From contig OX465119.1 of assembly GCA_949987565.1 (NCBI GenBank), positions 9,294,895 through 9,358,894 of the forward strand: DNA of 64,000 nt, written 5' to 3'. The notes beneath the pieces are model-generated. The model had not been told where the DNA came from. It ran no database searches and saw only the letters and a program-made list of their open reading frames with translations. Positions 48,957 through 62,781 of this stretch are shown piece after piece. Source of the DNA: Luidia sarsii (lineage: Eukaryota; Echinodermata; Asteroidea; Paxillosida; Luidiidae). The first letter of the stretch is position 1. Every line of letters begins with the position of its first letter. The translations under genes were made by a program, and so were the position numbers.

Positions 48957-51900
48957 TGAAGGAGATATTAACTTGCAAAGTGTAATTTTCTTTCCAGTTA
49001 CTTCTCGCTGACCGACTGATGTGTGCGGCTCTATACACACACAAGCTGCCCAGCTGACAGAGGTTAGTTCTAGTTGCTTGACTATATAATCATCTTACTA
49101 TTTTCGATTTAAGATTTTTTACCACTGATAGATAGGTATTTTCAAGGGCTGTTTGCATGCCAAGTTATAGCTTCGTCAAAATAACAATGAAGGAGATATT
49201 CACTTGCAAAGTTTGATTTTCTTTCCAGTTACTTATCGCCGACCGACTGTTGTTTGCGGTTCTCTACACACACAAGCTGCCCAGCTGACAGAGGTTAGTT
49301 CTAGTTGCCTGATCCTATAATCATCTTACTATTTTCGATTTAAGATTTTTTACGACTGATAGATAGGTATTTTCAAGGGCTGTTTGCATGCCAAGTTATA
49401 GCTTCGTCAAATTAATAATGAAGGAGATATTAACTTGCAAAGTGTAATTTTCTTTCCAGTTACTTCTCGCCGACCGACTGTTGTGTGCGGCTCTCTACAC
49501 ACACAGGCTGCCCAGCTGACAGAGGTTAGTTCTAGTTGCTTGATCACATAATCATCTTTCTATGTTCGATTTATGATTTTTTACCACTGATAGATTGGTA
49601 TTTTCAAGGGCTGTTCACATGCCAAGTTATAGGTTCCTCAAAATAATAATGAAGGAGATATTAACTTGGAAAGTGTAATTTTCTTTCCAGTTACTTTTCG
49701 CCGACCGACTGTTGTGTGCGGCTCTCTACACACACAAGCTGCCCAGCTGACAGAGGTTAGTTCTAGTTGCTTGACCATATAATCATCTTACTAATTTCGA
49801 TTTAAGATTTTTACCACTGATAGATAGGTATTTTCATGGGCTGTTTGCATGCCAAGTTATAGCTTCGTCAAAATAACAATGAAGGAGATATTAACTTGCA
49901 AAGTGTAATTTTCTTTCCAGTTACTTTTCGCCGACCGACTGTTGTCTGCGGCTCTCTACACACACAAGCTGCCCAGCTGACAGAGGTTAGTTCTACTTGC
50001 TTGATCATATAATCATCTTGCTGTGTTCGATTTATGTTTTTTTACCACTGATAGATAGGTATTTTCAAGGGCTGTTTGCATGCCAAGTTATAGCTTCGTC
50101 AAAATAATAATGAAGGAGATATTAACTTGCAAAGTGTAATTTTCTTTCCAGTTCTCGCCGACCGACTGTTGTGTGCGGCTCTCTACACACACAAGCTGCC
50201 CAGCTGACAGAGGTTAGTTCTAGTTGATTGATCCGATAATCATCTTACTATTTTCGATTTAAGAATTTTTACCACTGATAGATAGGTATTTTCAAGGGCT
50301 GTTTGCATGCCAAGTTATAGCTTCCTCAAAATAATAATGAAGGAGATATTAACTTGCAAAGTGTAATTTTCTTTCCAGTTACTTCTCGCCGACCGACTTT
50401 TGTATGCGGCTCTCTACACACACAAGCTGCCCAGCTGACAGAGGTTAGTTCTAGTTGCTTGACTATATAATCATCTTACTATTTTCGATTTCAGATTTTT
50501 TACCACTGATAGATAGGTATTTTCAAGGGCTGTTTGCATGCCAAGTTATAGCTTCGTCAAAATAACAATGAAGGAGATATTAACTTGCAAAGTGTAATTT
50601 TCTTTCCAGTTACTTTTCGCCGACCGACTGTTGTCTGCGGCTCTCTACACACACAAGCTGCCCAGCTGACAGAGGTTAGTTCTACTTGCTTGATCATATA
50701 ATCATCTTGCTGTGTTCGATTTATGTTTTGTTACCACTGATAGATAGGTATTTTCAAGGGCTGTTTGCATGCCAAGTTATAGCTTCGTCAAAATAATAAT
50801 GAAGGAGATATTAACTTGCAAAGTGTAATTTTCTTTCCAGTTACTTCTCGCCGACCGACTGTTGTGTGCGGCTCTCTACACACACAAGCTGCCCAGCTGA
50901 CAGAGGTTAGTTCTAGTTGCTTGATCCTATAATCATCTTACTATTTTCGATTTAAGAATCTTTACCACTGATAGATAGGTATTTTCAAGGGCTGTTTGCA
51001 TGCCAAGTTATAGCTTCGTCAAAATAACAATGAAGGAGATATTAACTTGCAAAGTTTGATTTTCTTTCCAGTTACTTATCGCCGACCGACTGTTGTTTGC
51101 GGTTCTCTACACACACAAGCTGCCCAGCTGACAGAGGTTAGTTCTAGTTGCTTGATCACATAATCATCTTTCTATGTTCGATTTATGATTTTTTACCACT
51201 GATAGATTGGTATTTTCAAGGGCTGTTCACATGCCAAGTTAAAGGTTCCTCAAAATAATAATGAAGGAGATATTAACTTGCAAAGTGTAATTTTCTTTCC
51301 AGTTACTTTTCGCCGACCGACTGTTGTGTGCGGCTCTCTACACACACAAGCTGCCCAGCTGACAGAGTTTAGTTCTAGTTGCTTGACCATATAATCATCT
51401 TACTAATTTCGATTTAAGATTTTTTACCACTGATAGATAGGTATTTTCAAGGGCTGTTTGCATGCCAAGTTATAGCTTCGTCAAAATAATAATGAAGGAG
51501 ATATTAACTTGCAAAGTGTAATTTTCTTTCCAGTTACTTTTCGACGACCGACTGTTGTCTGCGGCTCTCTACACACACAAGCTGCCCAGCTGACAGAGGT
51601 TAGTTCTACTTGCTTGATCATATAATCATCTTGCTGTGTTCGATTTATGTTTTTTTACCACTGATAGATAGGTATTTTCAAGGGCTGTTTGCATGCCAAG
51701 TTATAGCTTCGTCAAATTAATAATGAAGGAGATATTAACTTGCAAAGTGTAATTTTCTTTCCAGTTACTTCTCGCCGACCGACTGTTGTGTGCTACTCTC
51801 TACACACACAAGCTGCCAAGCTGACAGAGGTTAGTTCTAGTTGCCTGATCCTATAATCATCTTACTATTTTCGATTTAAGATTTTTTACGACTGATAGAT

Positions 51901-54900
51901 AGGTATTTTCAAGGGCTGTTTGCATGCCTAGTTATAGCTTCCTCAAAATAATAATGAAGGAGATATTAACTTGCAAAGTGTAATTTTCTTTCCAGTTACT
52001 TCTCGCCGACCGACTGTTGTATGCGGCTCTCTACACACACAAGCTGCCCAGCTGACAGAGGTTAGTTCTCGTTGCTTGACTATATAATCATCTTACTATT
52101 TTCGATTTCAGATTTCTTACCACTGATAGATAGGTATTTTCAAGGGCTGTTTGCATGCCAAGTTATAGCTTCGTCAAATTATTAATGAAGGAGATATTAA
52201 CTTGCAAAGTGTAATTTTCTTTCCATTTACTTCTCGCCGACCGACTGTTGTGTGCTACTCTCTACACACACAAGCTGCCAAGCTGACAGGTTAGTTCTAG
52301 TTGCCTGATCCTATAATCATCTTACTATTTTCGATTTAAGATTTGTTACGACTGATAGATAGGTATTTTCAAGGGCTGTTTGCATGCCAAGTTATAGCTT
52401 CGTCAAATTAATAATGAAAGAGATATTAACTTGCAAAGTGTAATTTTCTTTCCAGTTACTTCTCGCCGACCGACTGTTGTGTGCGGCTCTCTACACACAC
52501 AAGCTGCCCAGCTGACAGAGGTTAGTTCTAGTTGCTTGACTATATAATCATCTTACTATTTTCGATTTAAGAATTTTTACCACTGATAGATAGGTATTTT
52601 CAAGGGCTGTTTGCATGCCAAGTTATAGCTTCGTCAAAATAATAATGAAAGAGATATTAACTTGCAAAGTGTAATTTTCTTTCCAGTTACTTTTCGCCGA
52701 CCGACTGTTGTCTGCGGCTCTCTACACACACAAGCTGCCCAGCTGACAGAGGTTAGTTCTACTTGCTTGATCATATAATCATCTTGCTGAGTTCGATTTA
52801 TGTTTTTTTACCACTGATAGATAGGTATTTTCAAGGGCTGTTTGCATGCCAAGTTATAGCTTCGTCAAATTAATAATGAAGGAGATATTAACTTGCAAAG
52901 TGTAATTTTCTTTCCAGTTACTTCTCGCCGACCGACTGTTGTGTGCTACTCTCTACACACACAAGCTGCCAAGCTGACAGAGGTTAGTTCTAGTTGCCTG
53001 ATCCTATAATCATCTTACTATTTTCGATTTAAGATTTTTTACGACTGATAGATAGGTATTTTCAAGGGCTGTTTGCATGCCAAGTTATAGCTTCGTCAAA
53101 TTAATAATGAAGGAGATATTAACTTGCAAAGTGTAATTTTCTTTCCAGTTACTTCTCGCTGACCGACTGATGTGTGCGGCTCTATACACACACAAGCTGC
53201 CCAGCTGACAGAGGTTAGTTCTAGTTGCTTGACTATATAATCATCTTACTATTTTCGATTTAAGATTTTTTACCACTGATAGATAGGTATTTTCAAGGGC
53301 TGTTTGCATGCCAAGTTATAGCTTCGTCAAAATAACAATGAAGGAGATATTCACTTGCAAAGTTTGATTTTCTTTCCAGTTACTTATCGCCGACCGACTG
53401 TTGTTTGCGGTTCTCTACACACACAAGCTGCCCAGCTGACAGAGGTTAGTTCTAGTTGCCTGATCCTATAATCATCTTACTATTTTTGATTTAAGATTTT
53501 TTACGACTGATAGATAGGTATTTTCAAGGGCTGTTTGCATGCCAAGTTATAGCTTCGTCAAATTAATAATGAAGGAGATATTAACTTGCAAAGTGTAATT
53601 TTCTTTCCAGTTACTTCTCGCCGACCGACTGTTGTGTGCGGCTCTCTACACACACAGGCTGCACAGCTGACAGAGGTTAGTTCTAGTTGCTTGATCACAT
53701 AATCATCTTTCTATGTTCGATTTATGATTTTTTACCACTGATAGATTGGTATTTTCAAGGGCTGTTCACATGCCAAGTTATAGGTTCCTCAAAATAATAA
53801 TGAAGGAGATATTAACTTGGAAAGTGTAATTTTCTTTCCATTTACTTCTCGCCGACCGACTGTTGTGTGCGGCTCTCTACACACACAAGCTGCCCAGCTG
53901 ACAGAGGTTAGTTCTAGTTGCTTGACCATATAATCATCTTACTAATTTCGATTTAAGATTTTTACCACTGATAGATAGGTATTTTCAAGGGCTGTTTGCA
54001 TGCCAAGTTATAGCTTCGTCAAAATAATAATGAAGGAGATATTAACTTGCAAAGTGTAATTTTCTTTCCAGTTCTCGCCGACCGACTGTTGTGTGCGGCT
54101 CTCTACACACACAAGCTGCCCAGCTGACAGAGGTTAGTTCTAGTTGATTGATCCGATAATCATCTTACTATTTTCGATTTAAGAATTTTTACCACTGATA
54201 GATAGGTATTTTCAAGGGCTGTTTGCATGCCAAGTTATAGCTTCCTCAAAATAATAATGAAGGAGATATTAACTTGCAAAGTGTAATTTTCTTTCCAGTT
54301 ACTTCTCGCTGACCGACTGATGTGTGCGGCTCTATACACACACAAGCTGCCCAGCTGACAGAGGTTAGTTCTAGTTGCTTGACTATATAATCATCTTACT
54401 ATTTTCGATTTAAGATTTTTTACCACTGATAGATAGGTATTTTCAAGGGCTGTTTGCATGCCAAGTTATAGCTTCGTCAAAATAACAATGAAGGAGATAT
54501 TCACTTGCAAAGTTTGATTTTCTTTCCAGTTACTTATCGCCGACCGACTGTTGTTTGCGGTTCTCTACACACACAAGCTGCCCAGCTGACAGAGGTTAGT
54601 TCTAGTTGCCTGATCCTATAATCATCTTACTATTTTCGATTTAAGATTTTTTACGACTGATAGATAGGTATTTTCAAGGGCTGTTTGCATGCCAAGTTAT
54701 AGCTTCGTCAAATTAATAATGAAGGAGATATTAACTTGCAAAGTGTAATTTTCTTTCCAGTTACTTCTCGCCGACCGACTGTTGTGTGCGGCTCTCTACA
54801 CACACAGGCTGCCCAGCTGACAGAGGTTAGTTCTAGTTGCTTGATCACATAATCATCTTTCTATGTTCGATTTATGATTTTTTACCACTGATAGATTGGT

Positions 54901-55180
54901 ATTTTCAAGGGCTGTTCACATGCCAAGTTATAGGTTCATCAAAATAATAATGAAGGAGATATTAACTTGGAAAGTGTAATTTTCTTTCCAGTTACTTTTC
55001 GCCGACCGACTGTTGTGTGCGGCTCTCTACACACACAAGCTGCCCAGCTGACAGAGGTTAGTTCTAGTTGCTTGACCATATAATCATCTTACTAATTTCG
55101 ATTTAAGATTTTTACCACTGATAGATAGGTATTTTCAAGGGCTGTTTGCATGCCAAGTTATAGCTTCGTCAAAATAACAA
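48957..55180 (+). repeat. Block 11: first copies of the chimeric tetramer plus intervening monomers
   Basis: Starts: 48957 E ('gctgaccgactgatg'), 49188 C/G chimera, 49419 C-type 3' half on a 'tgtgcgg'/'acaggctg' 5' half, 49650 D of 230 bp ('cttggaaag'); 49880 A, 50111 F, 50338 H, 50569 A, 50800 B, 51031 C, 51262 D, 51493 A', 51724 G, 51955 H, 52186 G of 229 bp, 52415 E-like, 52646 A, 52877 G; then the tetramer again at 53108, 53339, 53570, 53801; 54031 F; tetramer again at 54258, 54489, 54720, 54951. The C/G and G/C chimeras are reciprocal in type. Confidence 0.88.
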
Positions 55181-57484
55181 TGAAGGAGATATTAACTTGC
55201 AAAGTGTAATTTTCTTTCCAGTTACTTTTCGCCGACCGACTGTTGTGTGCGGCTCTCTACACACACAAGCTGCCCAGCTGACAGAGGTTAGTTCTAGTTG
55301 CTTGATCCTATAATCATCTTACTATTTTCGATTTAAGAATCTTTACCACTGATAGATAGTTATTTTCAAGGGCTGTTTGCATGCCAAGTTATAGCTTCCT
55401 CAAAATAATAATGAAGGAGATATTAACTTGCAAAGTGTAATTTTCTTTCCAGTTACTTCTCGCTGACCGACTGATGTGTGCGGCTCTATACACACACAAG
55501 CTGCCCAGCTGACAGAGGTTAGTTCTAGTTGCTTGACTATATAATCATCTTACTATTTTCGATTTAAGATTTTTTACCACTGATAGATAGGTATTTTCAA
55601 GGGCTGTTTGCATGCCAAGTTATAGCTTCGTCAAAATAACAATGAAGGAGATATTCACTTGCAAAGTTTGATTTTCTTTCCAGTTACTTATCGCCGACCG
55701 ACTGTTGTTTGCGGTTCTCTACACACACAAGCTGCCCAGCTGACAGAGGTTAGTTCTAGTTGCCTGATCCTATAATCATCTTACTATTTTCGATTTAAGA
55801 TTTTTTACGACTGATAGATAGGTATTTTCAAGGGCTGTTTGCATGCCAAGTTATAGCTTCGTCAAATTAATAATGAAGGAGATATTAACTTGCAAAGTGT
55901 AATTTTCTTTCCAGTTACTTCTCGCCGACCGACTGTTGTGTGCGGCTCTCTACACACACAGGCTGCCCAGCTGACAGAGGTTAGTTCTAGTTGCTTGATC
56001 ACATAATCATCTTTCTATGTTCGATTTATGATTTTTTACCACTGATAGATTGGTATTTTCAAGGGCTGTTCACATGCCAAGTTATAGGTTCATCAAAATA
56101 ATAATGAAGGAGATATTAACTTGGAAAGTGTAATTTTCTTTCCAGTTACTTTTCGCCGACCGACTGTTGTGTGCGGCTCTCTACACACACAAGCTGCCCA
56201 GCTGACAGAGGTTAGTTCTAGTTGCTTGACCATATAATCATCTTACTAATTTCGATTTAAGATTTTTACCACTGATAGATAGGTATTTTCAAGGGCTGTT
56301 TGCATGCCAAGTTATAGCTTCGTCAAAATAACAATGAAGGAGATATTAACTTGCAAAGTGTAATTTTCTTTCCAGTTACTTTTCGCCGACCGACTGTTGT
56401 CTGCGGCTCTCTACACACACAAGCTGCCCAGCTGACAGAGGTTAGTTCTACTTGCTTGATCATATAATCATCTTGCTGTGTTCGATTTATGTTTTTTTAC
56501 CACTGATAGATAGGTATTTTCAAGGGCTGTTTGCATGCCAAGTTATAGCTTCGTCAAAATAATAATGAAGGAGATATTAACTTGCAAAGTGTAATTTTCT
56601 TTCCAGTTCTCGCCGACCGACTGTTGTGTGCGGCTCTCTACACACACAAGCTGCCCAGCTGACAGAGGTTAGTTCTAGTTGATTGATCCGATAATCATCT
56701 TACTATTTTCGATTTAAGAATTTTTACCACTGATAGATAGGTATTTTCAAGGGCTGTTTGCATGCCAAGTTATAGCTTCCTCAAAATAATAATGAAGGAG
56801 ATATTAACTTGCAAAGTGTAATTTTCTTTCCAGTTACTTCTCGCCGACCGACTTTTGTATGCGGCTCTCTACACACACAAGCTGCCCAGCTGACAGAGGT
56901 TAGTTCTAGTTGCTTGACTATATAATCATCTTACTATTTTCGATTTCAGATTTTTTACCACTGATAGATAGGTATTTTCAAGGGCTGTTTGCATGCCAAG
57001 TTATAGCTTCGTCAAAATAACAATGAAGGAGATATTAACTTGCAAAGTGTAATTTTCTTTCCAGTTACTTTTCGCCGACCGACTGTTGTCTGCGGCTCTC
57101 TACACACACAAGCTGCCCAGCTGACAGAGGTTAGTTCTACTTGCTTGATCATATAATCATCTTGCTGTGTTCGATTTATGTTTTGTTACCACTGATAGAT
57201 AGGTATTTTCAAGGGCTGTTTGCATGCCAAGTTATAGCTTCGTCAAAATAATAATGAAGGAGATATTAACTTGGAAAGTGTAATTTTCTTTCCATTTACT
57301 TCTCGCCGACCGACTGTTGTGTGCGGCTCTCTACACACACAAGCTGCCCAGCTGACAGAGGTTAGTTCTAGTTGCTTGACCATATAATCATCTTACTAAT
57401 TTCGATTTAAGATTTTTACCACTGATAGATAGGTATTTTCAAGGGCTGTTTGCATGCCAAGTTATAGCTTCGTCAAAATAACAA
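55181..57484 (+). repeat. 10-mer higher-order repeat, copy 1 (2,304 bp)
   Basis: Starts: 55181 B ('atagttatt', tail 'cttcctc'), 55412 E ('gctgaccgactgatg'), 55643 C/G, 55874 G/C-type, 56105 D (230 bp), 56335 A, 56566 F (227 bp), 56793 H ('acttttgtatg'), 57024 A ('gttttgtt'), 57255 D (230 bp, 'ccatttac'). Length is 2,310 minus 1, 4 and 1. Confidence 0.94.
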
Positions 57485-59788
57485 TGAAGGAGATATTAAC
57501 TTGCAAAGTGTAATTTTCTTTCCAGTTACTTTTCGCCGACCGACTGTTGTGTGCGGCTCTCTACACACACAAGCTGCCCAGCTGACAGAGGTTAGTTCTA
57601 GTTGCTTGATCCTATAATCATCTTACTATTTTCGATTTAAGAATCTTTACCACTGATAGATAGTTATTTTCAAGGGCTGTTTGCATGCCAAGTTATAGCT
57701 TCCTCAAAATAATAATGAAGGAGATATTAACTTGCAAAGTGTAATTTTCTTTCCAGTTACTTCTCGCTGACCGACTGATGTGTGCGGCTCTATACACACA
57801 CAAGCTGCCCAGCTGACAGAGGTTAGTTCTAGTTGCTTGACTATATAATCATCTTACTATTTTCGATTTAAGATTTTTTACCACTGATAGATAGGTATTT
57901 TCAAGGGCTGTTTGCATGCCAAGTTATAGCTTCGTCAAAATAACAATGAAGGAGATATTCACTTGCAAAGTTTGATTTTCTTTCCAGTTACTTATCGCCG
58001 ACCGACTGTTGTTTGCGGTTCTCTACACACACAAGCTGCCCAGCTGACAGAGGTTAGTTCTAGTTGCCTGATCCTATAATCATCTTACTATTTTCGATTT
58101 AAGATTTTTTACGACTGATAGATAGGTATTTTCAAGGGCTGTTTGCATGCCAAGTTATAGCTTCGTCAAATTAATAATGAAGGAGATATTAACTTGCAAA
58201 GTGTAATTTTCTTTCCAGTTACTTCTCGCCGACCGACTGTTGTGTGCGGCTCTCTACACACACAGGCTGCCCAGCTGACAGAGGTTAGTTCTAGTTGCTT
58301 GATCACATAATCATCTTTCTATGTTCGATTTATGATTTTTTACCACTGATAGATTGGTATTTTCAAGGGCTGTTCACATGCCAAGTTATAGGTTCATCAA
58401 AATAATAATGAAGGAGATATTAACTTGGAAAGTGTAATTTTCTTTCCAGTTACTTTTCGCCGACCGACTGTTGTGTGCGGCTCTCTACACACACAAGCTG
58501 CCCAGCTGACAGAGGTTAGTTCTAGTTGCTTGACCATATAATCATCTTACTAATTTCGATTTAAGATTTTTACCACTGATAGATAGGTATTTTCAAGGGC
58601 TGTTTGCATGCCAAGTTATAGCTTCGTCAAAATAACAATGAAGGAGATATTAACTTGCAAAGTGTAATTTTCTTTCCAGTTACTTTTCGCCGACCGACTG
58701 TTGTCTGCGGCTCTCTACACACACAAGCTGCCCAGCTGACAGAGGTTAGTTCTACTTGCTTGATCATATAATCATCTTGCTGTGTTCGATTTATGTTTTT
58801 TTACCACTGATAGATAGGTATTTTCAAGGGCTGTTTGCATGCCAAGTTATAGCTTCGTCAAAATAATAATGAAGGAGATATTAACTTGCAAAGTGTAATT
58901 TTCTTTCCAGTTCTCGCCGACCGACTGTTGTGTGCGGCTCTCTACACACACAAGCTGCCCAGCTGACAGAGGTTAGTTCTAGTTGATTGATCCGATAATC
59001 ATCTTACTATTTTCGATTTAAGAATTTTTACCACTGATAGATAGGTATTTTCAAGGGCTGTTTGCATGCCAAGTTATAGCTTCCTCAAAATAATAATGAA
59101 GGAGATATTAACTTGCAAAGTGTAATTTTCTTTCCAGTTACTTCTCGCCGACCGACTTTTGTATGCGGCTCTCTACACACACAAGCTGCCCAGCTGACAG
59201 AGGTTAGTTCTAGTTGCTTGACTATATAATCATCTTACTATTTTCGATTTCAGATTTTTTACCACTGATAGATAGGTATTTTCAAGGGCTGTTTGCATGC
59301 CAAGTTATAGCTTCGTCAAAATAACAATGAAGGAGATATTAACTTGCAAAGTGTAATTTTCTTTCCAGTTACTTTTCGCCGACCGACTGTTGTCTGCGGC
59401 TCTCTACACACACAAGCTGCCCAGCTGACAGAGGTTAGTTCTACTTGCTTGATCATATAATCATCTTGCTGTGTTCGATTTATGTTTTGTTACCACTGAT
59501 AGATAGGTATTTTCAAGGGCTGTTTGCATGCCAAGTTATAGCTTCGTCAAAATAATAATGAAGGAGATATTAACTTGGAAAGTGTAATTTTCTTTCCATT
59601 TACTTCTCGCCGACCGACTGTTGTGTGCGGCTCTCTACACACACAAGCTGCCCAGCTGACAGAGGTTAGTTCTAGTTGCTTGACCATATAATCATCTTAC
59701 TAATTTCGATTTAAGATTTTTACCACTGATAGATAGGTATTTTCAAGGGCTGTTTGCATGCCAAGTTATAGCTTCGTCAAAATAATAA
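57485..59788 (+). repeat. 10-mer higher-order repeat, copy 2 (2,304 bp)
   Basis: Starts: 57485 B, 57716 E, 57947 C/G, 58178 G/C-type, 58409 D, 58639 A, 58870 F, 59097 H, 59328 A, 59559 D with 'ccatttac'. Order, indels and private markers equal those of copy 1 at an offset of 2,304 bp; I saw no mismatch at the diagnostic positions I compared. Confidence 0.94.
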
Positions 59789-62781
59789 TGAAGGAGATAT
59801 TAACTTGCAAAGTGTAATTTTCTTTCCAGTTCTCGCCGACCGACTGTTGTGTGCGGCTCTCTACACACACAAGCTGCCCAGCTGACAGAGGTTAGTTCTA
59901 GTTGATTGATCCGATAATCATCTTACTATTTTCGATTTAAGAATTTTTACCACTGATAGATAGGTATTTTCAAGGGCTGTTTGCATGCCAAGTTATAGCT
60001 TCCTCAAAATAATAATGAAGGAGATATTAACTTGCAAAGTGTAATTTTCTTTCCAGTTACTTCTCGCTGACCGACTGATGTGTGCGGCTCTATACACACA
60101 CAAGCTGCCCAGCTGACAGAGGTTAGTTCTAGTTGCTTGACTATATAATCATCTTACTATTTTCGATTTAAGATTTTTTACCACTGATAGATAGGTATTT
60201 TCAAGGGCTGTTTGCATGCCAAGTTATAGCTTCGTCAAAATAACAATGAAGGAGATATTCACTTGCAAAGTTTGATTTTCTTTCCAGTTACTTATCGCCG
60301 ACCGACTGTTGTTTGCGGTTCTCTACACACACAAGCTGCCCAGCTGACAGAGGTTAGTTCTAGTTGCCTGATCCTATAATCATCTTACTATTTTCGATTT
60401 AAGATTTTTTACGACTGATAGATAGGTATTTTCAAGGGCTGTTTGCATGCCAAGTTATAGCTTCGTCAAATTAATAATGAAGGAGATATTAACTTGCAAA
60501 GTGTAATTTTCTTTCCAGTTACTTCTCGCCGACCGACTGTTGTGTGCGGCTCTCTACACACACAGGCTGCCCAGCTGACAGAGGTTAGTTCTAGTTGCTT
60601 GATCACATAATCATCTTTCTATGTTCGATTTATGATTTTTTACCACTGATAGATTGGTATTTTCAAGGGCTGTTCACATGCCAAGTTATAGGTTCATCAA
60701 AATAATAATGAAGGAGATATTAACTTGGAAAGTGTAATTTTCTTTCCAGTTACTTTTCGCCGACCGACTGTTGTGTGCGGCTCTCTACACACACAAGCTG
60801 CCCAGCTGACAGAGGTTAGTTCTAGTTGCTTGACCATATAATCATCTTACTAATTTCGATTTAAGATTTTTACCACTGATAGATAGGTATTTTCAAGGGC
60901 TGTTTGCATGCCAAGTTATAGCTTCGTCAAAATAACAATGAAGGAGATATTAACTTGCAAAGTGTAATTTTCTTTCCAGTTACTTTTCGCCGACCGACTG
61001 TTGTGTGCGGCTCTCTACACACACAAGCTGCCCAGCTGACAGAGGTTAGTTCTAGTTGCTTGACTATATAATCATCTTACTATTTTCGATTTAAGATTTT
61101 TTACCACTGATAGATAGGTATTTTCAAGGGCTGTTTGCATGCCAAGTTATAGCTTCGTCAAAATAACAATGAAGGAGATATTCACTTGCAAAGTTTGATT
61201 TTCTTTCCAGTTACTTATCGCCGACCGACTGTTGTTTGCGGTTCTCTACACACACAAGCTGCCCAGCTGACAGAGGTTAGTTCTAGTTGCCTGATCCTAT
61301 AATCATCTTACTATTTTCGATTTAAGATTTTTTACGACTGATAGATAGGTATTTTCAAGGGCTGTTTGCATGCCAAGTTATAGCTTCGTCAAATTAATAA
61401 TGAAGGAGATATTAACTTGCAAAGTGTAATTTTCTTTCCAGTTACTTCTCGCCGACCGACTGTTGTGTGCGGCTCTCTACACACACAGGCTGCCCAGCTG
61501 ACAGAGGTTAGTTCTAGTTGCTTGATCACATAATCATCTTTCTATGTTCGATTTATGATTTTTTACCACTGATAGATTGGTATTTTCAAGGGCTGTTCAC
61601 ATGCCAAGTTATAGGTTCATCAAAATAATAATGAAGGAGATATTAACTTGGAAAGTGTAATTTTCTTTCCAGTTACTTTTCGCCGACCGACTGTTGTGTG
61701 CGGCTCTCTACACACACAAGCTGCCCAGCTGACAGAGGTTAGTTCTAGTTGCTTGACCATATAATCATCTTACTAATTTCGATTTAAGATTTTTACCACT
61801 GATAGATAGGTATTTTCAAGGGCTGTTTGCATGCCAAGTTATAGCTTCGTCAAAATAACAATGAAGGAGATATTAACTTGCAAAGTGTAATTTTCTTTCC
61901 AGTTACTTTTCGCCGACCGACTGTTGTCTGCGGCTCTCTACACACACAAGCTGCCCAGCTGACAGAGGTTAGTTCTACTTGCTTGATCATATAATCATCT
62001 TGCTGTGTTCGATTTATGTTTTTTTACCACTGATAGATAGGTATTTTCAAGGGCTGTTTGCATGCCAAGTTATAGCTTCGTCAAAATAATAATGAAGGAG
62101 ATATTAACTTGCAAAGTGTAATTTTCTTTCCAGTTCTCGCCGACCGACTGTTGTGTGCGGCTCTCTACACACACAAGCTGCCCAGCTGACAGAGGTTAGT
62201 TCTAGTTGATTGATCCGATAATCATCTTACTATTTTCGATTTAAGAATTTTTACCACTGATAGATAGGTATTTTCAAGGGCTGTTTGCATGCCAAGTTAT
62301 AGCTTCCTCAAAATAATAATGAAGGAGATATTAACTTGCAAAGTGTAATTTTCTTTCCAGTTACTTCTCGCCGACCGACTTTTGTATGCGGCTCTCTACA
62401 CACACAAGCTGCCCAGCTGACAGAGGTTAGTTCTAGTTGCTTGACTATATAATCATCTTACTATTTTCGATTTCAGATTTTTTACCACTGATAGATAGGT
62501 ATTTTCAAGGGCTGTTTGCATGCCAAGTTATAGCTTCGTCAAAATAACAATGAAGGAGATATTAACTTGCAAAGTGTAATTTTCTTTCCAGTTACTTTTC
62601 GCCGACCGACTGTTGTCTGCGGCTCTCTACACACACAAGCTGCCCAGCTGACAGAGGTTAGTTCTACTTGCTTGATCATATAATCATCTTGCTGTGTTCG
62701 ATTTATGTTTTGTTACCACTGATAGATAGGTATTTTCAAGGGCTGTTTGCATGCCAAGTTATAGCTTCGTCAAAATAATAA
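59789..62781 (+). repeat. Block 13: F, tetramer, variant tetramer, A-F-H-A
   Basis: Starts: 59789 F (227 bp), 60016 E, 60247 C/G, 60478 G/C-type, 60709 D (230 bp), 60939 E-like with 'ttttcg' and 'ctctctac', 61170 C/G, 61401 G/C-type, 61632 D (230 bp), 61862 A, 62093 F, 62320 H, 62551 A ('gttttgtt'). The F-tetramer part repeats 54031-55180. The A-F-H-A run repeats 49880-50799 and the two 10-mer copies. Confidence 0.9.
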
